From assembly GCF_013407925.2 (NCBI RefSeq), contig NZ_CP060201.1, positions 434,001 through 498,000 on the forward strand: 64,000 nucleotides of DNA, in the 5' to 3' direction. Position numbers and translations under genes: made by a program. Source of the DNA: Pseudomonas protegens (GTDB lineage Bacteria; Pseudomonadota; Gammaproteobacteria; Pseudomonadales; Pseudomonadaceae). Shown here piece after piece: positions 54,782 through 64,000 of this stretch; within the stretch, counting starts at the first letter, position 1, and the number at the start of each line of letters is the position of its first letter. The notes under the pieces are model-generated. The model ran no database searches and had not been told where the DNA came from. It saw only the letters and a program-made list of their open reading frames with translations.

Positions 54782-55993
54782 TCAGGGCGCCTGCTGCGAC
54801 AACTGCTCGGGCGCCCCGCGCGGCCAGGCCAGCAACTCGCTTTCCGACATCGGCCGGGCATACCAGTAGCCCTGGCCCAGCACGCAGCCCATGTCCAGCA
54901 GCAGACGCCGCTCAAGCTGGGTTTCCACGCCCTCCACCACCAGGCACATTTCCAGGCTGCTGGCCAACGCCAGGGAGGCTCCCACCACCGCGCGACAGCG
55001 CGGCTGGCGCACCAGTTCGCGGACGAAATGCGCGTCGAGCTTGATCTGGTTGAACGGCAGCTCGCACAGGCGCTGCAAGGAGGAATAGCCCGCGCCGAAA
55101 TCGTCGATCGCCAGGTTGCACTTCATCATGCGCAGGCGCACCAGGTTTTCCAGGCTGATGGCCGGGGCCTGCACCAGCCCGACCTCGGTGATCTCGAAAC
55201 TCAGCAAGTGCGGCGGCACCTTATGCCGTTCGAGGGCCTGGCGGATATGCCCGACGATGTCGCTGCAGGCCAGTTGCCGGGGCATCAGGTTGAACGCCAG
55301 CTCCAGCTCTTCGCCCTGATCCAGCAGCCGCCGCTGCAAGGCCATGCTCTGATCGAGCTGCTGATGAAACACCCGGTCCAGCAGGCCTTCGGCCTCCAGC
55401 TCAGCGAGAAACGCCGCCGGCGCCAGCACGCCGCGCTGCGGATGGAGCCAGCGCACCAGCACCTCGGCGCCACGGCAGGTGGCCTGCTGCAAGTCGAACT
55501 TGGGCTGGTAGTAGGACACGAACTGCCCCTGCTCCACGCCCTGCAGCAGCTCTTGGCGGTTCACCGGGTCGAACTGCCGGGGCGGCGGCGCGGGGGGCTG
55601 CTGGTAGTGGCGCAGTTGATAGAGTTCGAGCATCGCCTGCAGGGCCGCCAGTTCCGCCGGCTTGCCCACATCCCCGAGCACGATCAGCCCGTGCAGGCTG
55701 ATCATCTGCAGCACCGCGCGCCGCAGGTCGGGCTCGATCAGGCTGTAGAGAATCACCGCCCGCACCAGTTGCTCCTCGCTGGCCCGGCGCAGGAACTCCA
55801 GGCCGTCCATGCCCGCCATCTGCAGGTCACAGAGCACGATGTCCGCCGCGCCGCGGCTGCGCAGCAGCTCCAGGGCGCAGGTTCCGTCGAACGCCGCCAG
55901 GGGCGCCACCACACCCAGGCGCTGCAACTGCTCCAGGACCAGCAACTGCTGCACCGGGTGATCTTCCAGAACCAGTATCTTCAAGGTATTCAA
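54782..55993 (-). CDS. rocR: REC-EAL c-di-GMP phosphodiesterase, RocR-like
   Basis: 403-residue response regulator. Receiver domain (1-125) has E10-D11, phosphoacceptor D56 in VLCDLQMAGMDG, and K111. EAL domain follows: GAEVLVRW (E177), EITEVG, AIDDFGAGYSSL, FNQIKLDAHFV and VVEGVET are all retained, so it should hydrolyse c-di-GMP when phosphorylated. Sequence features match RocR of P. aeruginosa. It is divergent from a BvgS-like hybrid kinase, as expected for the Roc system, but no DNA-binding RocA-type regulator is present. Confidence 0.85.
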   Translation of the reverse strand: MNTLKILVLEDHPVQQLLVLEQLQRLGVVAPLAAFDGTCALELLRSRGAADIVLCDLQMAGMDGLEFLRRASEEQLVRAVILYSLIEPDLRRAVLQMISLHGLIVLGDVGKPAELAALQAMLELYQLRHYQQPPAPPPRQFDPVNRQELLQGVEQGQFVSYYQPKFDLQQATCRGAEVLVRWLHPQRGVLAPAAFLAELEAEGLLDRVFHQQLDQSMALQRRLLDQGEELELAFNLMPRQLACSDIVGHIRQALERHKVPPHLLSFEITEVGLVQAPAISLENLVRLRMMKCNLAIDDFGAGYSSLQRLCELPFNQIKLDAHFVRELVRQPRCRAVVGASLALASSLEMCLVVEGVETQLERRLLLDMGCVLGQGYWYARPMSESELLAWPRGAPEQLSQQAP

Positions 55994-56331
55994 GCGCGGC
56001 TCCAGGCTCAGCGACGACCGCCGAAATGCTGCCGATGACAGGGCCGCCGACAGCGTTCAGCACAGCCATCGGCCTCCCACGGGAAGCTTACGAATAAAAA
56101 CAAGCGTATCGCTAACCGCAAGCCGGTCAAGGCAGCGCCCTGACCTTCGGTCCGCCCGTGCCAGCGGTCTTGCCCGAGCCCCCGCAACCCGGGAAAATAG
56201 CCGCGTTTGGCGCCGTTCCTTGATCTATATTTACCTCCAGCATTGGCGCTCAGCCCTTGTCCGGCTGATGACGCAGCCTGCCACTTTGCTCTTCGATCCA
56301 CCCTTGTGCCGTTCCTCGATCAGGAGCCCTG
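55994..56331. other. Divergent intergenic region, 338 bp
   Basis: Separates the RocR-like gene from the hybrid kinase gene. It must hold two promoters but none is convincing by eye; TATATT at 56226 is a possible -10. AGGAG at 56320 serves the kinase. No gene or repeat was found. Confidence 0.45.
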
Positions 56332-59934
<3,603 letters not shown>

Positions 59935-59980
59935 CCGGCCCCAGCGGCGCCCGGGCGAGCCCCGGGTGCCGCGTCCTCGT

Positions 59981-59995
59981 GGGGGCTCAGCCCCC
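59981..59995. terminator. Hairpin between convergent kinase and ArsR genes
   Basis: GGGGGC-TCA-GCCCCC: perfect 6-bp stem whose 3-base loop is the stop codon of the ArsR-type gene (read as TGA on the minus strand). No U-run follows on either strand, so terminator activity is uncertain. Confidence 0.4.
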
Positions 59996-60736
59996 CAGTT
60001 GCTGCAGCTCCAGACTGGCCGAGGCCGACAGCGGCCGCGACGGCTGGATCAGCGGCATGCCAAAACGCTTGCTGATGTAGCGCCCGCCGGTGCCGGTCAG
60101 GCTCAAGGCCCGGCTGTCCAGGTCGCGGACCAGCCATTTGCGCTCCAGCAATACCCGCAGCAAGGCAGCGCCGAGGGCGCCCCCCAGGTGCGGGCGGCGC
60201 ATGCTCCAGTCCAGGCAGGGGCAGGCAACGCGGCGGCGCAGGGTGCGAAGCTCGGCGACCTCGATGCCCAGGCCACGGAAGAACTCGATGCCGCTGTCGC
60301 TGACTGGGTACTCCTCGCCCTCCCCGGCCGCCAGTAACCAGCCGGCTTCCAACATGCGGTCGTGCAACTGCACCCCCAGGGTGCCCGCCAGGTGGTCGTA
60401 GCAGGTGCGGGCGAACTGCAGGCGGTCCGGGGTGCGCGGGGTGAAGGTGCTGCCCTGGCCGATCACCATCAGCGCCTCCAGGGCCTGGGCCACCAGGGGA
60501 TCGCCGAGGTCGTAGTAACGGTGCCGGCCCTGGACCTGCACCCGCAGCAAACCGGCGTCCTTGAGCTTGGCCAGGTGGGCGCTGGCGGTGGAGGTGCTGA
60601 CCTGGGCAATCGCCGCCAGTTCGGTGCTGGTGCGGGCGTGGCCGTCCATCAGGGCACAGAGCATCCGGGTCCGGGCCGGCTCGGCGATGGCCGCCGCCAC
60701 GTTGGATAGCCCGAGGTCGTTCTGCACTACATTCAT
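59987..60736 (-). CDS. ArsR/winged-helix transcriptional regulator
   Basis: 249-residue regulator with an N-terminal ArsR-type winged helix (AAAIAEPARTRMLCALMDGH then RTSTELAAIAQVSTSTASAH and LAKLKDAGLLRVQVQGRHRY) and a long C-terminal region with several Cys and His (RVACPCLDWSMRRPHLGGALG). Start is the ATG with GGAG 6 bases upstream; another ATG lies four codons earlier. Divergent from the P450 gene with 81 bases between, so it may control that gene. Inducer unknown. Confidence 0.8.
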   Translation of the reverse strand: MNVVQNDLGLSNVAAAIAEPARTRMLCALMDGHARTSTELAAIAQVSTSTASAHLAKLKDAGLLRVQVQGRHRYYDLGDPLVAQALEALMVIGQGSTFTPRTPDRLQFARTCYDHLAGTLGVQLHDRMLEAGWLLAAGEGEEYPVSDSGIEFFRGLGIEVAELRTLRRRVACPCLDWSMRRPHLGGALGAALLRVLLERKWLVRDLDSRALSLTGTGGRYISKRFGMPLIQPSRPLSASASLELQQLGG

Positions 60737-60817
60737 ATTTCGCTCCATGACGAATCGTGTCTTCGAAAGGCAGAGGATAGTAGCAACCTGGACATCTGCC
60801 CAACAAAGAGAAAAATC

Positions 60818-61984
60818 ATGGACCCGATCAGCGCAGCTACCCATTTCGACCCCTACGACTTTTACTACGCCCGCCTGCGTGCCCGGGGCGGCCTGACCTA
60901 TGATTCGGCGCTCGGGCTGTGGGTGGCCAGCAGCGCCGCGGCGGTTGCCGCCGTGCTCAACCACCCGGCCTGCCGGGTCCGGCCGCTGCAGGAGCCGGTG
61001 CCCCGGGCCATCGCCGGACGCCCCGCCGGGCAAGTGTTTGCCCGCCTGATGCGCATGAACGACGGCCCGCGGCATGGCTGTCCGCGCCAGGCCATGGCAC
61101 CCGGGCTGCTGGCACTGGGCGGGATCGACCTGATGCCCTGGCTGGCCCGCTGGCGCCCGGCCCTGGGCGCGCCGCAGTGCGCCGCCGACCTGCAACGCTG
61201 GCAGTGGCGCCTGCCGGTGGCCCTGCTGGCCGCCCTGCTGGGGGTGCCCGCCGCGCAGTGCGAAGAACTGGCCCGACGCACCGGCCAGTTCGTCGCCTGC
61301 TTCTCGCCCCTGAGCACGGAGGAACAGCTGCAGGCTGCCGACGCCGCGGCGCACGACTTGCTCCGGCAGATGCAGGCCGTGCTCGACGGCCCGGAGCACA
61401 GCCCGCTCCTGGCGATGATCCTGCAACGCAGCAACGGGCTTGCCCCCGAGGACCTGCTGGCCAATCTGCTGGGCCTGCTGGCGCAAACCCACGACGCCTG
61501 CGCCGGGCTGCTGGGCAACAGCCTGCTGGCCTTGCTGGCGGACCCGACCCTGGCCCGGCGCCTGCAGCACGATCCCCGTCAGTTGCAGGACTGGCTGCTG
61601 CAACAGCAGCGCCTGGACCCGCCGGTGCAGAACTCCCGCCGCTTCGTGGCCGAGCCTTGCACCCTGCTCGGGGTCGACCTGCAAGCCGGGGATAGCGTGC
61701 TGGTGCTGCTGGCGGCGGCCAATCACGACCCGGCCCTGAGCGCGATCACCGGCAGCGATCCGGCGCAGCAGGGCTTCAGCTTCGGCGCCGGCGCCCATCG
61801 CTGCCCGGGTCGGGAGCTGGCCTTGAACATCGTCCACAGCCTGCTGTGCACCCTGCTGCAGCCCCCGGGCCTGGGGGCGCTGACCCTGCAGTGGCAATAC
61901 CGGGCCTCGGTCAATGGCCGCCTGCCCCTGTTCAGCGACGCGCCGGACGGCCAGCCCATGGGCTGGCGGCCCACGGACGCTTGA
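60818..61984 (+). CDS. Cytochrome P450 with atypical signature motifs
   Basis: 388-residue cytoplasmic P450. The heme loop is intact: FSFGAGAHRCPG with Cys329. The K-helix ExxR is altered to Q262-Q-Q-R265 (LLQQQRLDPPVQ), and the I-helix, which normally has a Thr after the acidic residue, reads QTHDACAG (D226-A227), lacking that Thr. A monooxygenase mechanism using the usual acid-alcohol pair is therefore doubtful; substrate-assisted or peroxide-type activity is possible. Followed by the DUF1543 gene after 50 bp; no ferredoxin or reductase gene nearby. Confidence 0.82.
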   Translation: MDPISAATHFDPYDFYYARLRARGGLTYDSALGLWVASSAAAVAAVLNHPACRVRPLQEPVPRAIAGRPAGQVFARLMRMNDGPRHGCPRQAMAPGLLALGGIDLMPWLARWRPALGAPQCAADLQRWQWRLPVALLAALLGVPAAQCEELARRTGQFVACFSPLSTEEQLQAADAAAHDLLRQMQAVLDGPEHSPLLAMILQRSNGLAPEDLLANLLGLLAQTHDACAGLLGNSLLALLADPTLARRLQHDPRQLQDWLLQQQRLDPPVQNSRRFVAEPCTLLGVDLQAGDSVLVLLAAANHDPALSAITGSDPAQQGFSFGAGAHRCPGRELALNIVHSLLCTLLQPPGLGALTLQWQYRASVNGRLPLFSDAPDGQPMGWRPTDA

Positions 61985-62034
61985 GGTAAAAGGTGCCCCC
62001 ACTGCCGAAACCGCGACTGGAAAAAGGAAGGATC

Positions 62035-62529
62035 ATGCTGTTTGTGGTGATGCTCGGGGGCAAGCACCCCAAAGCGACAATCGAAGTCCACGACGTCCAA
62101 TTCGTGGTTGCCGAGCGCCTTGAGTCGGCCTACGGGCAACTGCGCCAGGCCTGGTTCGGCAGCCCGGCGGGCTTGCACATCGACTCCTGGATGCGGGTCG
62201 ACGGCGTCGAGCACTACAAGGTCGAGTTCAGCCCCCTGGCCCCCGGGCCGGGCGCGCCGCGCCTGTACTTCCTCAACCTGGGCGGCTACGAAGCGGCGAC
62301 CTTTGGCGAGGCCCACCGCTACCTGCTGGTGGTGGCCAAAGACAAGACCGAAGCCAAGGCCAAGGGTAAACAGCAGATGCTGGCCCACTGGCACAAATCC
62401 CACACCGACGCCCTGCTCGACGTCGACGACTGCCTGCCGATCGACCTGCTGCAAGGACGCTATGTGCACCTGGTGCCAGGGCCGCACCAGGGCATCGAGC
62501 AACGCAACGACTACATCATCCTCAGCTGA
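62035..62529 (+). CDS. DUF1543 domain protein
   Basis: 164-residue protein containing MLFVVMLGGKHPKATIEVHD at the N-terminus and LYFLNLGGYEAATFGEAHRY in the middle, which are recognisable DUF1543 segments; function unknown. The C-terminal part (VDDCLPIDLLQGRYVHLVPG) repeats the domain's pattern. AAGGAAGG precedes the ATG. Ends 8 bp inside the convergent LysR gene. Probably co-transcribed with the P450. Confidence 0.78.
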   Translation: MLFVVMLGGKHPKATIEVHDVQFVVAERLESAYGQLRQAWFGSPAGLHIDSWMRVDGVEHYKVEFSPLAPGPGAPRLYFLNLGGYEAATFGEAHRYLLVVAKDKTEAKAKGKQQMLAHWHKSHTDALLDVDDCLPIDLLQGRYVHLVPGPHQGIEQRNDYIILS

Positions 62530-63490
62530 CCTCATGCCGGCCGGAAGCGCTCCCCGGCGCCCGATCATGCAGGTGCAGATCGCTGATGTCCGCCACCTGA
62601 CTCAGCAAAAAGGTGCGCAACCGGGCAATGCGCTCCTGGTTCGAGCTGTCGCGCAGCCACACCAGGTAGTAGCCGTCCCCTGACGCCACCGCGCTGGGGA
62701 ACGGCAGGCCGATACGCCCGTCACGTATGTCCTGCGCCACCAGGTGCAGGTCGCCGATCGACAGGCCGTGCCCGGCCATGGCGGCGCTGATCGCCTGGTC
62801 CAGGGAGTCGAAGACAGTGCCCCGTTCCAGCCGCACCTGCTCCAGCCAGGCTCGGTCCTCAAGCGCCTGGGCCTGCAGCCAGCGGCGCCAGTCGCGGCGG
62901 TCGGCCGAGGGGTGGATCAGCTGCGCATCCCTGAGCCGTTCCAGGGTCCAGGGCGCCCCGTGCGCGGCCTGCGGCGGGCCAATGGGAATCAGCCATTCAT
63001 CGAACAGCTTGCAGGCCTCGACCCCGGCGCCGAAGTGGCCGTTGCCCAGAAGAATCGCGCAGTCGTAGGGCTCGGCGTAGAAGTCCACGTGATCGAAATC
63101 CATCCACACACTGGCCAGTTGCACCGCCAGTTCCGGCTGCTCGCCCTTGAGCCTCTCCAGAGCCCGCAGCAGCCAGCGCATGGTCAAAGTCGAAGGCGCC
63201 TTGAGGCGCAACTGACCGCGGTTGGCGCGCAACGGCAGGCACGCGTCCTCGATGATCCGGAAACCGACCTTGAGCTCCCGGGCCAGGCGCTCGCCGGCCT
63301 CGGTGAGCTGCAGCCGCGGGCCGTGGCGCTGGAACAGACGGCAACCGAACTGGCTCTCCAGGGTACGGATGTGCCGGCTGATGGCGCTCTGGGTCAGGGA
63401 CAGTTCCTCGGCGGCCCGGGTAAAGGAGCAGGAACGGGCGGCCACTTCAAAGGCGCGCAATGCGTAGAGCGGTGGCAGGGACTCGACCAT
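62522..63490 (-). CDS. LysR family regulator (GcvA-like)
   Basis: 322-residue LysR-type regulator: N-terminal helix-turn-helix LYALRAFEVAARSCSFTRAA and EELSLTQSAISRHIRTLESQ, then a GcvA-like effector domain ending near IARLRTFLLSQ. Start is at MVESLPPL; an ATG ten codons upstream lacks a ribosome site. Divergent from the LysE-type gene with 114 bases between, so it probably controls that exporter. Co-inducer unknown. Confidence 0.87.
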   Translation of the reverse strand: MVESLPPLYALRAFEVAARSCSFTRAAEELSLTQSAISRHIRTLESQFGCRLFQRHGPRLQLTEAGERLARELKVGFRIIEDACLPLRANRGQLRLKAPSTLTMRWLLRALERLKGEQPELAVQLASVWMDFDHVDFYAEPYDCAILLGNGHFGAGVEACKLFDEWLIPIGPPQAAHGAPWTLERLRDAQLIHPSADRRDWRRWLQAQALEDRAWLEQVRLERGTVFDSLDQAISAAMAGHGLSIGDLHLVAQDIRDGRIGLPFPSAVASGDGYYLVWLRDSSNQERIARLRTFLLSQVADISDLHLHDRAPGSASGRHEVS

Positions 63491-63561
63491 CAACGGGCAC
63501 TCATGATGAGAAAAAATCATAGTAGCGCACAGCTTTTTGCGTTTTTCAACGCCGGACAAAG

Positions 63562-63577
63562 GCGCCAAGCTTGGCGC
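63562..63577. promoter_or_regulatory. 16-bp palindrome in the LysR-LysE divergent region
   Basis: GCGCCAAGCTTGGCGC is a perfect palindrome, 27 bp upstream of the LysE-type GTG start. It could be an operator or form a leader hairpin. It is close to the start codon for a LysR activator site, so its role is uncertain. Confidence 0.4.
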
Positions 63578-63604
63578 TCTTGGACTGAGCAGGAGCCCTG
63601 CACC

Positions 63605-64000
63605 GTGGACCTTAACCTGTCGTTATTGTTGGCCTATGCCCTCAGCGTGCTGTTGCTGGTGGCCACCCCGGGGCCGGTGGTGGCGCTGATCGTCAACACC
63701 AGCCTCAACGCCGGGCCGCGCCAGGCGCTGCTGACCGCCCTGGGCACCCATGCCGCCTCGTTGCTGCTGGCGCTGCTGGCGCTGCTGATGCTGACCACCG
63801 GCCTGGCGCTGGATCCGCGGCTGATCAGTGGAATCAGCCTGCTGGGGTGCGGCTTTATAGGCTGGCTGGCGCTGCAGGGCCTGCGCGAGGCCACAGGCCC
63901 GCAAACCGCGCCGGCCGCCGCGCCGACCGCCCGCGGCCGGCGCGGCCTGGCCAATGGCTTTTTGCTGGGCATCAGCAACCCCAAGGACATCCTGTTCTTT
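63605..64000 (+). CDS. LysE family translocator, partial at window end
   Basis: First 132 residues of a LysE/RhtB-type amino-acid exporter, cut by the window edge. Starts with GTG, with AGGAG 9 bases upstream. LSVLLLVATPGPVVALIVNT and, near the edge, GFLLGISNPKDILFF are the characteristic LysE segments (first helix with the PGP motif, and the NPK motif). Exports an amino acid or related metabolite across the inner membrane; substrate not readable. Confidence 0.9.
   Translation, partial: MDLNLSLLLAYALSVLLLVATPGPVVALIVNTSLNAGPRQALLTALGTHAASLLLALLALLMLTTGLALDPRLISGISLLGCGFIGWLALQGLREATGPQTAPAAAPTARGRRGLANGFLLGISNPKDILFF

Overview
The window is a GC-rich chromosomal segment of a Pseudomonas, most likely of the P. 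fluorescens / P. protegens / P. chlororaphis branch. The evidence is codon use, the bkdR-bkdA1A2B-lpdV locus in its Pseudomonas arrangement, the pydX-pydA type of dihydropyrimidine dehydrogenase, and several Pseudomonas REP/REPIN repeat families between genes. No rRNA, tRNA, prophage, insertion sequence or CRISPR array was found. The last gene (LysE type) runs off the right edge.

Layout. 0-3.2 kb: sulfide:quinone oxidoreductase with TauE/SafE and two YeeE/YedE-type membrane proteins (sulfur handling). 3.3-5.8 kb: a YkvA-like protein, a stand-alone DUF1016/PDDEXK nuclease and two tandemly duplicated small lipoproteins. 6-11.8 kb: a tripartite RND efflux system. 11.9-12.5 kb: a hicAB toxin-antitoxin pair whose toxin starts with GTG. 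12.5-13.9 kb: a gene-free region with two inverted copies of a ~310-bp element, a ~60-bp tandem array, a REPIN, and a leader that folds on paper into a three-way junction plus two hairpins ahead of a DUF3077/DUF6124-type small gene. 14.4-19.1 kb: msrA coupled to an osmoprotectant-type ABC system whose ATPase and permease are one polypeptide, then an orphan sulfonate-type binding protein. 19.2-28.5 kb: a lipoprotein and the reductive pyrimidine degradation cluster (pydC, NCS1 transporter, dihydropyrimidinase, pydX, pydA, RutR-like TetR regulator). 28.7-36 kb: acetyltransferase, copCD, an EmrAB-like efflux pair, a DapF-like protein that lacks one catalytic Cys, and a DASS/SLC13 transporter. 36.2-39.2 kb: chemoreceptor and HD-GYP phosphodiesterase. 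39.2-46.3 kb: branched-chain keto acid dehydrogenase operon with its Lrp-type activator, then ilvE with a clear terminator. 46.3-48.4 kb: a two-gene radical-SAM DNA-repair-like operon with a LexA box at its promoter. 48.5-53.7 kb: Sel1-like secreted protein, DUF1624 membrane protein, and a circularly permuted ATP-grasp / alpha-E / transglutaminase operon. 54.2-60 kb: a small kinase-like ATPase and a divergent RocR-like REC-EAL regulator / BvgS-like hybrid kinase pair. 60-64 kb: ArsR-type regulator, a P450 with altered signature motifs, DUF1543 protein, LysR regulator and LysE exporter.

How the genes work together. The pyd genes convert imported uracil/thymine to beta-alanine-type products and ammonia. 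The bkd genes oxidise branched-chain 2-oxo acids that aminotransferases such as the nearby IlvE can produce. The RocR-like and BvgS-like pair should form a phosphorelay that controls c-di-GMP. Closely coupled operons (4-bp ATGA overlaps) are common: SQR/TauE, the two YeeE genes, ABC/SBP/msrA, the MFS/MFP pair, radical SAM/partner and alpha-E/transglutaminase.

The most interesting items are the structured leader at 13.7-13.9 kb, the LexA-controlled radical SAM pair, the inverted intergenic element pair, the P450 with QxxR in place of ExxR and no I-helix Thr, and the DapF-like protein with only one catalytic Cys. All functional names come from reading motifs and recalled family features; no database search was run.
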